A DNA stretch of 64,000 nucleotides from Piliocolobus tephrosceles (GCF_002776525.5 NC_045436.1:161683937-161747936); one strand, 5' to 3'; shown: positions 11,330-21,225, counted from the stretch's first letter. A program made the numbers and translations. The notes: a model not told the origin generated them from the letters alone.

Positions 11330-11530
11330 CTGTGGATGAAGTCATCTGATTTCCATTAATAAATGTCAACTAAATCCTTCTGATCGTAGTCAGTTGGTAT
11401 TATTACACAGTTATAGAAAGACATAGGAATGCCATGCAATAATTAATTGGCATCTACAGGGCTCAGATTCCTACAAAATTTAATGTTTGGAGTGACAGCC
11501 AGGTTATTTCTCACTTAAACGATATAAGTA
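11330..11530. promoter_or_regulatory. candidate homeobox-rich non-coding element
   Basis: Contains AATAATTAATTGG between arms ATGCCA (11429-11434) and TGGCAT (11448-11453), exact reverse complements with NFI-type TGCCA/TGGCA half-sites. Repeat-free. Judged on texture only. Confidence 0.25.
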
Positions 11531-12993
11531 CACTTAAGTATTGAAATGGATTCTGTTTCTTGGTTTCAATATTTGGGTCTTTTCTTTCTATCCCTATTCA
11601 TTATGCGTAGGTTAAGAAAAAGTCCTTCCTGGTTTATTATGTTCTTTTTTGTAATAGAAGCTTTCTTATTCCATACTATTGAAAATGGTAGTTCACTGGT
11701 TAATCACATAAATTGATTAAATTGGGGAAATTATAAATTATGTGCAGACACAAAACATTTGACTTTTGCTTAAAACATATAAATGCACATTTATTTGCCA
11801 CTATTTTGCTGTGGAGCCAAGGGCTTTTCTCTGAATATGGGTCCACAAAGAGAAATTCTGAAGTTTCTCCTGTGTAAGCCATAGCCTTAAAGTAACCTCT
11901 ACAAATTTCAGTTTTGGTTTCTCTAAAGTGCATCAAGAATTTAAAGATGATGTCCAACAATATAAGTACAGAATCTGTATACGTTTTTAGGATTCCTAGC
12001 CCTCCAGTAACAACTTTTTGAAGAGTAACTTTTCTTTCCAAATCATTTGGCTTGTTTCATGAAAGCAGCAACTGCTTTTTTCTATTCAAACTCAGATTTT
12101 ATAGATATAATTGTTTCATTGGATTATGTAATTATATTAACAGGCACAATTGGCAATAACAGGATTGAGACAAACGCAAATGAACCTTGGTAAGTCTACA
12201 AGTCAGTACGTGGGAGCCAAGAGACACAAGTAGACCAGAAAGTCTTCACTCCATCAGCCACAGGTGTTCCATTGGCCATAAAGCCATGGGTGTCATTGCA
12301 GTTCAGGCTACGTATTTTATAGAGAGAATGCTGAGCATCACTGTTCCAGGGCAATGGTGAGCGGGAAGCCAGTACTCTATTTTCCCATCTTCTGAAATAC
12401 AGTGACTACTGTTCTAGAATTCATAGTTTCCAGATTTGTCACTCTTAGGACATAAATTTTTTTGGTGGGTTTGATACATGATTAGAATTTGTTGGTGAAG
12501 CAAATTTCTGAAGGTAAATAACTTGCTATTAGCATCTAATGAAAAAAAAACCCACCTAAAAACAAAAAACAGAAGTAAAAGTTTATGGGAAAACATACCC
12601 TATTCATATCTACAAAAATTTCATTGAGGTGACGTTAAACTGGAAATGTATAACGTGGACAGTAGGGACTCATAAAAATTCTGTCATAGCTGTTAAGTGC
12701 AAGTGTGTACAAAATCCCATGGGTAGGTGAAAGATCATCTCATTTTTTCCATGCCTGGGGACTCCTTGGCTCTGTACTTAATTTTCTCAATATTCTCCTG
12801 CTCCCTCCACCCCAAACTTTTTTGTTTTCTCCTCTAGATTGAATATTTGCATCTAACAGATCAGGGTAAATTACCATCTTTTACCAGCATTTAGCACTGT
12901 GGCGTGCATGTTTTAATTCACCTGGAAAACTATTTTTTAGTTGCTTGATTCTTACGATGAAGTCTTAACCACGTTTTCCCCACTTCTTCATTG

Positions 12994-13142
12994 TTGAGAC
13001 AGGGTCTCACTCTGTTGCCCAGGCTGGAGCGCTGTGGCACCATCGTAGCTTACTGTGACCTCAAATTCTTGGGCTCAAGCAATTCTCCCACCTCAGCCTC
13101 CCAAAGCACTGGGATTACAGGAGTGAGTCACTGTGCCTGGCT
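12994..13142 (-). repeat. free left Alu monomer (FLAM-type)
   Basis: Begins 'ttgagacagggtctcactct' and ends 'gtgagtcactgtgcctggct'. One monomer only, diverged, without a right arm. Confidence 0.88.
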
Positions 13143-13567
13143 TAATTCTATAAGCTAAAGGAATTTATCTTAAATCACGGGAGGACTGACTGATGCATTT
13201 TGTATAGATTTTTCATATATAAAACTTTTTCATAAGGAAAATGTTACAAATTCTAAAACTCTATTTCTTATTAGTCAGCATATTCTTAATATGCTGCTTA
13301 TCTGGAGGGAAAAAACAGTGGGTAAGGAGAAGGTTTTCCATGACTTTTTGGCATCAATTTGATATTAAATTTCACATGGTACTGGCAGCTTAACTGCATG
13401 ACTGCAGGCCCACACTCCTGATGTACTGAAAGTGTGTTGTTTATTCTGAGCCAAGAAATGGTAGAGTAAAAGTTTTTATAAGGTACCTAGTTTACTCTGC
13501 TTAAATACTACATTCTCGCCATGACTTTTACTTTATTTAAAAATTTATTTTATTTTTTAATTCAGAG
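13143..13567. other. unique non-coding sequence
   Basis: AT-rich. No gene or repeat recognised. Confidence 0.45.
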
Positions 13568-13730
13568 TGTATTAGTTTGCTAGCGCTGCGGTAACAAAGT
13601 ACTACAAAGTGGATGGTGTTGACAACAGAAATGTATCTTCTCACAGTTCTAGAGGTTAGAAGTCGAAGATCACACTGTTTGTTGGCAGAGTTGATTCCTT
13701 CTGGGGGCTATGAGAATCTGTTTCATGCCT

Positions 13731-14099
13731 TGTATTAGTCCATTCTCACACTGCTATAAAGAACTGAGGAGAGGGTAATTTATGAAGAAAATAGGTTTAA
13801 TTGACTCTCAGTTCTGCAGGCTTAACAGGAAGCATTGCTGGGAGGCCCCAGGAAATTTATGATCATGGTGGAAGGCGAAGAGGAAGCAAGCACCTTCTTC
13901 GCATGGTGGCAGAAGGGGGAGAGAGAGAGAGGGCGAAGAGGGAAGCGCCACACAATTTTAAACCATCAGATCTCTTGAGAATCACTACCCTGAGAACAGC
14001 AAGGGGAAAATCCACCTGCATGGTCCAATCACCTCCTACCAGGCCCCTCCTCCAATTCAATGTGAGATTTGGGTGGGGACACAAATCTAAACCATATCA
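13731..14099 (-). mobile_element. THE1-type MaLR solo LTR
   Basis: Starts 'tgtattagtccattctcaca' and ends 'ctaaaccatatca'. Flanked by the exact 5-bp duplication TGCCT (13726-13730 and 14100-14104). It sits at the left boundary of the MLT1 LTR that follows, so it inserted after it. The 115-codon ORF across it is incidental. Confidence 0.92.
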
Positions 14100-14103
14100 T
14101 GCC

Positions 14104-14450
14104 TGCTATGGTTTCAATAGATCCTTTCTAAAATTCAGGTGTTGTTAACATGATAATACTAAGAGGTGAGGCCTTTAAGAGGTGATGAGGCCATGAGGGC
14201 TCCTCCCTTGTGAATGTGATTAAGTCCCTCCTAGAAGTGGCTTCACACAGTTCAGTCACCTGCCCTTTTGCCAAGTGATCACACAGTATTCCTGCCCTGC
14301 AGAGAAGCTGCCCTCACCAGATGATTGAACCTGCTGGTGCCTTGGTTTTAGATATCCCAGCCTCCAGAATGGCAAGAAATAAGTTTCTGTTCTTCATAAA
14401 TTACCGAGACTGAGGTATTCTGTTACAGCAGCACAAGTGGACTAGGACAC
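14104..14450 (+). mobile_element. MLT1A-type MaLR LTR
   Basis: Starts 'tgctatggtttc', contains 'gaggtgaggcctttaagagg', and ends 'ctgttacagcagcacaagtg' and 'gactaggacac'. A TGCC duplication is seen at 14100-14103 and 14451-14454. Opposite orientation to its host LTR. Confidence 0.85.
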
Positions 14451-14675
14451 TGCCTCTCTCCTAGGATCTGGTGGTTGCTGGAAATCCATGGTCTCCCTTG
14501 GCTTGTAGATGCATCACCCTGAATCTATCCTTACCCTCATATGGCCTTTTCCCGGTCTACATCTGTCTCTGTGACCCAATTTTCCCCTTTTTAGAAGGAC
14601 ATCAATCATATTGGATTAAAGCCCACCCTAATGACCTCATTTCAGTTTGATTCCCTTTGTAAAGCCTCTATCTCT

Positions 14676-14984
14676 GGCCGGGTATGGTGGCTCATGCCTG
14701 CAATCTGCAGTCTCAGCACTTTGGGAGGCTGAGGCGGGCAGATCACTTGAGGTCAGGAGTTCGAGACCTGCCTGAGCAACATGGTGAAACCCTGCCTCTA
14801 CTAAAAATACAAAAATTAGCCGGCATGATGGTGTGCGCTTTTAGTTCCAGCTACTCGGGAGGCTGAGGCAGGAGAATTCCTGAANNNNNNNNNNNNNNNN
14901 NNNNNNNNNNNNNNNNNNNNNNNNNNNNNNNNNNNNNNNNNNNNNNNNNNNNNNNNNNNNNNNNNNNNNNNNNNNNNNNNNNNN

Positions 14985-15016
<32 letters not shown>
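14676..15016 (+). mobile_element. Alu (S/J-age), partly hidden by the assembly gap
   Basis: Starts 'ggccgggtatggtggctcat' and reads to 'ggcaggagaattcctgaa' at 14884, then 100 N, then an A-tail (14985-15016). About 80-100 bases of right monomer are expected there, so the gap is close to true size. Diverged flanking words ('aaagcctctatctct' and 'aaagaccctattct') suggest a target-site duplication. Confidence 0.93.
14885..14984. other. assembly gap (100 N)
   Basis: Exactly 100 unknown bases inside an Alu, probably unresolved repeat assembly. Confidence 0.99.
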
Positions 15017-15018
<2 letters not shown>

Positions 15019-15060
15019 CCCTATTCTAAATAAGGGTCACATTCTAAAGTAATGAGGGTT

Positions 15061-15850
15061 AGGACTCCCATTTAGTTATTAGCACTTGCATTTGAAAACA
15101 TTTCAAAATAAGAATCTCCCAGTGGTGTCCTAGAGGAAGCTCAAGTTTGTGTGGTGTTAAGAAGCACAAGAGCTTGAAATAAAAGACTTAGAGTTCGTGA
15201 AATGTCAGTGTCGTGGTTTGGCCAGAGTCATTATCCATACTTTCCTTGATGTTTATTTTTATAGTCTCTCCTTCATTTAATTAAGACATCCAACAAAGAA
15301 GAAAAAAACCTATTCTTTTTATTTTTTTTGGTGCTTGATTTAAGCACAGTGAATAAAAGCTATGCTGTTTAATTAGCTCTTGTATTCATGTATGTTCTCA
15401 TTATGTTTACAATTTGGAGACATGTACCTTGTTTTATCAGCATCAAATTCATACAGAGCTACGTTTATTATTTGATGCTTCACTTTGCTTTCATTAATTT
15501 CCTTGCTAAGTGATCGGTAGCATGGAAGTCATGCCGTTCTGAGTTTGGATTCTGAGACGAAGGCATACTGCATTGTTGAATGCTTTGCTCTTTCTTTTTA
15601 AAATTCATATTTCTGCATCGCCTTTAGAAACTGTGACACTTAATGCTGGTATCTTATGAACAGGAAAAATCAAGACTGGAGAAGGAAGAGAAAATAGTGA
15701 AGTGTGAGAGTCTGGGAAGAACAGACTAGACTGGGGCTATAATGGAAGCTATTTAAAATAATATTGCAGGACTACCCAATGCCTGGGATCTATGTTCTAG
15801 CTAGATTTTTTTAAAATTTAATTTTCAGAACCACTCTGCATTGGAAAGTG
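15061..15850. other. unique AT-rich non-coding sequence
   Basis: No repeats recognised. The part at 15330-15535 resembles a constrained element. Confidence 0.45.
15330..15535. promoter_or_regulatory. candidate conserved non-coding element upstream of the PPARGC1A exon
   Basis: Repeat-free and rich in homeobox/FOX/POU-type words (TTTAATTAGC, TGTTTACAA, CATTAATTT), about 3.4 kb upstream of the exon. Inferred from composition only. Confidence 0.25.
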
Positions 15851-15854
15851 TATT

Positions 15855-16215
15855 GCTCTGGATAGGCTAGCTTATGTTGTAACAAATAACACTGGAAGCT
15901 TATTTCTTATTCACATAATGCCTCTCGTTGGTCCAGGTGGCTCTCCAAGGTGCCTGTTCTCCTTGAGAACAGGCTCGGCATTCCTGTATGCCTCTATGTT
16001 AAGGCATGGCTTAGCAACGCATGCATCTGCAATCACTGCAATAGAGAAAGAGCAGACTGAGAATCAAGTGCCTGTTATTGAACCCTCCCCCACCCCGGGA
16101 ATTAATACCCATCCTCTTACATTTCCTTGGACAAAACAAGTCATGTGGTTATGCTGGATTTTAAGGGGGTTAGGGAAATGCTATCTTGCTGTGGGCTTGG
16201 AAGTAGAGGGGAACT
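15855..16215. repeat. ancient LTR-like repeat, unassigned
   Basis: 'ggataggctagcttatgttg', 'aacaaataacactggaagct', 'tatttcttattcacataatg' resemble old ERVL/MaLR-type LTRs. A related layout is seen at about 62930-63260. The overlapping ORF (15918-16217) is incidental. Confidence 0.45.
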
Positions 16216-16254
16216 AGATACTTGTGGACAAGAACGTGCCTGAGACGGTAACGC

Positions 16255-16385
16255 ACACTTCCCCTTTACACACATGGAAACCAGGTCTCAGAGAAGATGA
16301 GTAACCTGCCCAGGGACACAGAGTTAGAAAATAATGGAGCTGATAATCAAATCTAAGTCTATGCTTCCAACCACTCGTGTGCTGC
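16255..16385 (-). repeat. MIR SINE
   Basis: 'acacatggaaaccaggtctc', 'taacctgcccagggacacag', then 'gctgataatcaaatct' follow the reverse MIR order. Confidence 0.75.
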
Positions 16386-16439
16386 CTTCCATAAGAACAG
16401 ATATGACTACATTGCAGATGATGCAATTCAAATGGTAAA

Positions 16440-16880
16440 ACTAATTGCTCCCAGTTGTCCTTATGGGATGCTATTGATAAGGATTTAGGGGAAATGGGGG
16501 AAGAACCATATGACTGGTGAGGCTTCCGTTGAGTCTAGTCTCTGGGAAAATTTTCTGGAACCTTGGTCTTCTTGGCCTTTCTCTCTTACACCTCAGAAGA
16601 ACCTCTGAGAAGCATCTGTATATTCTCAGTAAAAGGGAGGAACTGGGCAAGTAAAGCATTTTGCATGTGTCTGCTTTACTAGAGAAGAGGTGGAAGGTAT
16701 AGTCGTGTGATTACTAAAAGGATAATAATGACAAACTAGGTTTGTATGACGGTTTATAGCCTACAAAACGTGTTTCTTTATAATCTCAGATAAGAACAAA
16801 CTTAAGTGTCATAACTGACGGAAGTGCTGTATTAATGAGGTATGATTGTCAAAAGAGCCAATGGGATCTGAGACTGCATC
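16440..16880. other. unique non-coding sequence
   Basis: No gene or repeat recognised. Confidence 0.45.
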
Positions 16881-16884
16881 GTGA

Positions 16885-17390
16885 AAGAGTATTGACTAGC
16901 TTCAAGTAGACCTTGGAGTTATATCTGAACTAACTCTTGGCCTCATCACCAAGGCAAATGTCCTTATCTCTTTTGTATTCTTTTTTTTTTTTTTTTTGGT
17001 AGCGGAGTCTTGCTCTGTCACCCAGGTTGGAGTGCAGTGGCGCAATTTCGGCTCATTGCAAGCTCCGCCTCCCGGGTTCACACCATTCTCCTGCCTCAGC
17101 CTCCGCAGTAGCTGGGACTACAGGCGCCCGCCACCACGCCCGGCTAATTTTTCTATATTTTTAGTAGAGACGGGGTTTCACCATGTTAGCCGGAATGGTC
17201 TCGATCTTCTGACCTCGTGATCCGCCTGCCTCGGCCTCCCAAAGTGCTGGGATTACAGGCGTGAGTCACGGCACCCAGCCTGGATTCTTTATCTGTAAAT
17301 CAGGAGCACAATAATGACATAACATTGGACACCTAGGTCCATGCTCAGTAAATGTCGGTTGCTCTTATTATGATGATTATGGTTGATATT
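16885..17390 (+). repeat. MIR SINE interrupted by an Alu
   Basis: The left part (16885-16980, with 'cctcatcaccaagg' and 'aaatgtccttatctctttt') and the right part (17281-17390, 'ttatctgtaaatcaggagca', 'gctcagtaaatgtcgg') join into one MIR across the AluY at 16981-17280. Confidence 0.7.
16981..17280 (-). mobile_element. AluY-type element, full length
   Basis: Begins with a T17 tail and runs to 'gtgagtcacggcacccagcc'. It carries Y-type words: 'gcaagctccgcctcc', 'tgttagccgg', 'tctcgatcttctgacctcgt'. Inserted in the MIR above. Confidence 0.95.
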
Positions 17391-17399
17391 GTGGCAATT

Positions 17400-17880
17400 T
17401 TTCAAACAAGGCATGAGATTATTTGGCCGTGTGTGCAATGATAGATCATAGCAAGAATATTTTGATCACTTCTGCAAGCACGGGAACTTGTAGAATACAT
17501 TTCAAGACTGGCAACCAGAATGGAGAAGTGACCTGGAACCATCTTACACCATTTTCTGAGGAACCTAACAATATTTAACCTGAAAATTAGACACTTTAGT
17601 AGAAGGTTGGGAGCATGGGGTACCATTGTCTTTGCATCTCTGAAGGGTTGTTCTGTAGAATAGGCTTTAGTCTCATTCCTTCTAGAATTAAGAAGCAGTA
17701 CGTACATGGGTAGAAGTTGCAGAGAGAAGGAAATCAGTTCATTTTGGGACAAAAATTATCAGCCATGGAACAGGACTGTCTTGGTAGGTAGTGAATTTAC
17801 CATATTTAGTGGTATAGACCGGGTCATGGGGATTCAGGCGTCAGATGAGTGATTACATCAGAGATATCTTAAATGATACT
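17400..17880. other. unique non-coding sequence
   Basis: No repeat recognised. A 116-codon minus-strand ORF (17402-17752) has no family features and no splice or start context suggesting a gene. Confidence 0.45.
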
Positions 17881-17884
17881 CTGC

Positions 17885-18010
17885 ACCAAGTTTTGTGATT
17901 CTAATCCTGGGTGCATCTGGAGAACATTAAAAAAATTCCCAATGTCTTGGGCCCTAGTTTAGACCAATTAGATAAGAATCTCTAGGGGTAAAGGGCAATT
18001 CTTAGTATCA
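17885..18010 (+). repeat. MER5A-type hAT-Charlie element
   Basis: 'gtgcatctggagaacattaa', 'cttgggccctagtttagacc', 'aattagataagaatctctag' match MER5A internal sequence. Confidence 0.75.
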
Positions 18011-18408
18011 CGAGCCAACATCATTCTGCATGTGAAGTGCTAGTGAAGCATTGACTGGGTTTGAGTTCTAAAGTTTGAGGAGTTTATTCCAACCAAAGCC
18101 TCAGATCCTTTTGGATACTGATTTGGAAAAGGGGTCGAGGCCCACAGTCAGACTGAAATGCCTGCCTGCAGAACATCTTATGGGGGAAGGGGAGGGACTC
18201 TAGATGCTCAGAATTCAACTATGGGAATGAGTCTATTTTCACCCAAAGGAGCTTGCTATTATTCATGTTCACTGGCTGCTGAGTGATTCATACGCTGCTT
18301 TTTGGGGGAGATGTATTCAAATGAAATGTTGCTACTATGTAAAATAGTTTATTTCTTCTAGGATACACCAGCCCACTGATGCAACCTGGCAGAACAATGC
18401 AAATTCTG

Positions 18409-18421
18409 GTGTGTGTGTGAG

Positions 18422-18462
<41 letters not shown>
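18409..18462. repeat. (TG)n microsatellite upstream of the PPARGC1A exon
   Basis: About 25 TG units, interrupted once by 'agca' near 18420, lie some 400 bp upstream of the start codon. Long TG tracts can adopt Z-DNA and are usually length-polymorphic. Confidence 0.95.
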
Positions 18463-18463
<1 letters not shown>

Positions 18464-18594
18464 TACTGGGGCAAGGAGAAGACGGGAGCACACATAGAAA
18501 TGCATATTTCTAAAGCATAGAGCAAGCCTGCACACTTCCCTCTTCTGACCTTTACACCAGAAGCATAAGAATGACCCATTGTCCACCGACCCTG

Positions 18595-18856
18595 GAGCTT
18601 GGTTGTTCCTAATCTCTGGACGCTTGATGGCTGAGCTGGCCTTCAGCTTGGCCAGTTGGCATCTGTCTGGGTAGCCCCATGTGTCCCGAATCTGTTCCCC
18701 GGTGGGTTCTTCCTGCCCGATCCCTCATCCTCTGGCATGGCATTTTCTCCACGACAGTCTGCCCCTGGACTGCCCTGGCTGCTGCTTTGGTAAAGGCTTG
18801 CAAGGAGAGAGAGTAACAGCCGCTGGCGAATCCAGTTTGTGCAAGCAGCATCAGCA
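18595..18856 (+). promoter_or_regulatory. PPARGC1A: probable 5' UTR and proximal promoter of the distal PPARGC1A exon
   Basis: This repeat-free stretch is richer in G+C than its surroundings and lies directly upstream of the start codon. I see no TATA box. TTGGC/GCCAA (NFI-type half-site) motifs cluster at about 18640-18660. An acceptor-like pyrimidine tract ending in CAG occurs at about 18743-18759, so the exon could also be internal, with transcription starting further upstream. The transcription start cannot be fixed from sequence alone. Confidence 0.5.
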
Positions 18857-18925
18857 ATGGATGAGACCTCCCCAAGGCTGGAAGAAGACTGGAAAAAAGT
18901 ACTTCAGAGAGAAGCAGGCTGGCAG
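18857..18925 (+). CDS. PPARGC1A: PPARGC1A (PGC-1alpha) brain-type alternative first coding exon, partial
   Basis: The exon encodes 23 residues, starting MDETSPRLEEDW and ending in REAGWQ. PGC-1alpha is a nuclear transcriptional coactivator of PPARs, ERRs and NRFs that drives mitochondrial biogenesis and oxidative metabolism. This peptide matches my memory of the N-terminus of the human brain isoform B4, which replaces the canonical start MAWDMCNQDSE. Seen directly: the ATG has G at -3 and G at +4; an in-frame TAA lies at 18791-18793, so this is the first ATG of its frame; the reading stops at codon 23 exactly on CAG|GTAAGTGATG, a near-consensus donor. The exon ends in phase 0, which suits joining to canonical exon 2 (beginning CAALVGED). 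The remainder of the gene is outside the window. The alternative, a chance ORF, is unlikely given start, donor, phase and peptide agreeing. The exon's label in the published numbering is uncertain. Confidence 0.82.
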
Positions 18926-18934
18926 GTAAGTGAT
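18926..18934 (+). other. PPARGC1A: splice donor of the PPARGC1A distal exon
   Basis: The sequence CAG|GTAAGTGATG matches the U1 consensus from -3 to +6 without mismatch. It ends the 69-nt coding segment in phase 0 and opens a first intron that runs to the end of the window and beyond. Confidence 0.8.
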
Positions 18935-20985
18935 GTCCTCAGCCCCACACAGGACCCAAATCTCTCTCAACTCTTTCGGCTCCAAGTCTGGGTAATATGC
19001 ATACATCAATTTGTGGAACTGTGCTATCTGCAAGCATGTCCTTTTGAAAAAAGTCATCAGTAGTTTCCATGTCTTTGCAAACCATGCAAATAAGACCCCA
19101 AATACATTTACTCTAGATTCTCAAGCAAGCTAATAGGGTTTTACAAATCTATAGGTTTTGCTAAATTTATACTTTCTTAATAAAGGTTCTTGAATTAACA
19201 AGTTGCAGGTGTATATCAAGGGAAACATGCAGATTTGGTTTGTGTGAGTACAAGTTCATTGTGATATAAAAATTTAATACAACACCTGTCATCAGACTTA
19301 CTTTATGGTGTTATAGTAGCTTGGAATAGGGGCTTGGTTTTAACCTATTTTAATGAGGTGACCATTCTTTTAATGCAGCTTGCGTGCCTTCCTTATTTAT
19401 GCTGAACTCATAATAGGTAGAAGCTCTGTGGTATGCAGAGAGTTCAAGCTAAAGGATTCATTTTGATGTAGAAGCAGTTTTCATTAAAATATGCAAAGCA
19501 GTAATGTTTATATGTTACAATACCTATTTCAAATTAGCAAAATTATATGCTCCTGTCTCGTAAGCTGCCAGCTGAAATCCTTTCCTAAATCCTGTTGAAT
19601 GGCTTTGATTACTCTTCTTCACATTACGCATTACACACCTCTAATGCATATTTTTACGCATCCACTCCATTGCCATTTAATTAGACAACAATATTGAAGA
19701 CTGATGCCAGAGCTTTTTTTTTCTGTTTCTTTTTTAATAATGCTGCTAGTGTATGGAAAAAAGAACACTTCTGTGTATGAAGCTTTTCTTAGGGATGAGG
19801 TTGGATAAAGTGAAACTCTGATTTTCCATTTTGTCTGTAACAGAAACTTTCATATAAAAATGGTAATTCAGAATGAGTTGATTTTTAATGTCAATTAAAA
19901 AATTCTTTCTTTTATAAGAAGAGGGAGCCTTTTCTGAAGATTTCTTCCTCAACAGAAATTTCAGTGAAATGTAATACTGGTATTGACTGGTATGTTTTGT
20001 TGTATGCAATGTGAAGTTAGGTGAGAAGCTTCAGAAAAAAACACCCTCTAGCCTGCCATGAAATTGGAATCCTTTCACTTTGAGTGGGAGCATTATTCAG
20101 GAAGTAGAAAAGGATACAAAATAAATCTCTGCCTGCTACTTTCAGGATGACATGTGGTAGGTCTCCAGGGGTCCAAACAAATATTCAAATATTTTATGGT
20201 ATATTAATGTGACTTTTGGATTTTTGTCTTTTGTTTGCATGTTTCCCTTTAGAAAGTTGTCATCTTATATAGTCTTTATTTCAAAGGAGAGTGAAGGGAG
20301 GAAGAATGTGAGGAGATGACTCAGACATCTCTGTAGATAAAATATTTAAACTAGAAACATGAAGTTCAAATGTTCATGTAAAAGTGCCTGTGTCAAAGCA
20401 CTGTCATCATCCCATGACCCTTCAGCTTATTAATTTACCAAAAGGCTCCTAATGAACATATTGCCTGTGCTGTTTGCCTCCAAAGGTGTGATCCTGTAGA
20501 GCTGGTTCATCCCTGTCATTTCCATTGTGATAGCTGGAGCTCCACCTTCTAGCTAGTGGAGGTAGTGTTAGAAAAAGGGCATCCTAGTCTCTGATTTGGT
20601 TTCACTGACTCTTGTTACTGCAAGTCGTTGGGTGGAAAGTATGTCATAGGGTGTCAGCTACAGCATCATCTGCTTCTGTACCTCTTGAACATCCCCAAGA
20701 GGTCTACCTGCTGCCCCCACTCATTCGTATTGCTAGGCTGGGTTTCCATATGCCTGGAGTAACCTACTTCAGTTGACACCAAAGCTGTCCCTAAGAGAGG
20801 AAACTAAATCTGATGGCCCCCGAGGCAAGGCCTTTGTGGTGAGGATGACTTCTTTTGGCCATCCATGGTAGTAATGTAGCTAGGGAAGTAAAGATTATTT
20901 AAGAATGAATTGTGATGGGTGCTGAAGCTTTAGTTTAGCCAAGTACTATATTTCTTACTGGAGCTGATTCAGTACTTTTCCACTT
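18930..20985. other. repeat-poor start of the long PPARGC1A intron
   Basis: About 2 kb with no recognised transposon, unusual for this window. It includes the regulatory candidate at 19310-19740. An 87-codon minus ORF (19746-20009) is judged chance. Confidence 0.5.
19310..19740. promoter_or_regulatory. candidate conserved intronic regulatory element next to the distal PPARGC1A exon
   Basis: Repeat-free AT-rich sequence begins about 400 bp downstream of the exon. It is dense in homeobox/POU-type words: ATGCAAA at about 19491, TTTAATTAGA near 19676, and repeated TACGCAT/TAATGCAT near 19625-19660. No transposon similarity is visible. Its position inside the first intron of a neural promoter makes an enhancer role plausible. 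Conservation has not been tested. Confidence 0.35.
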
Positions 20986-21225
20986 ACCTAGTATTTTCCC
21001 ACCACAGTGCTAGGAGTTGTATGTGTGTGAGAGAGTGAACACACATACACACATATTTCAATCCTTGTAAGAAGCCTAGAAGGTAGATATGATTATCCCC
21101 ATTTCACAGATGTGAAAAGCAAGCCTCAGAGAGGTTACATAACCTGCCCAAAGCCATTCAGGGTCTCAGTTCACACCTGTTTGACTCCAGTGCCTATCCT
21201 ATTCCCACTTTTGTTGCTATGCCAT
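20985..21225 (-). repeat. MIR SINE
   Basis: 'tatccccatttcacagatgt', 'agagaggttacataacctgc' and 'tttgactccagtgcc' follow the reverse MIR order. An ACAC-rich insert lies near 21040. Confidence 0.88.

Larger units (their letters stand above)
10270..12990. other. unique AT-rich non-coding sequence
   Basis: No transposon recognised across 2.7 kb, apart from a T26 tract. A 113-codon minus-strand ORF (11700-12041) has no features I recognise. Confidence 0.45.
13568..15060 (-). mobile_element. MLT1-like MaLR LTR split by three later insertions
   Basis: Reverse-oriented LTR pieces lie at 13568-13730 ('gtattagtttgctagcgctg', 'ctcacagttctagaggttag'), about 14455-14675 ('ttggcttgtagatgcatcac', 'cccaccctaatgacctcatt') and 15017-15060 ('gaccctattctaaataaggg'). 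The breaks hold a THE1 LTR, a second MLT1 LTR and an Alu. The subfamily name is uncertain; the continuity of the three pieces is clear. Confidence 0.65.

Noticed and set aside
11700..12041. 113-codon ORF on the minus strand, considered as a processed pseudogene
   Set aside because: No family recognised, no A-tail or target-site duplication, composition like surrounding AT-rich DNA.
13801..14148. 115-codon ORF (+)
   Set aside because: It lies in the reverse-oriented THE1 LTR and runs into the MLT1 LTR; a translation artefact of repeats.
17402..17752. 116-codon ORF (-) near the PPARGC1A exon
   Set aside because: Opposite strand, no domain, no promoter or splice signals.
18681..18929. Overlapping 82-codon frame across the PPARGC1A exon
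   Set aside because: It begins at GTG, is in another frame from the recognised peptide, and has no known counterpart.
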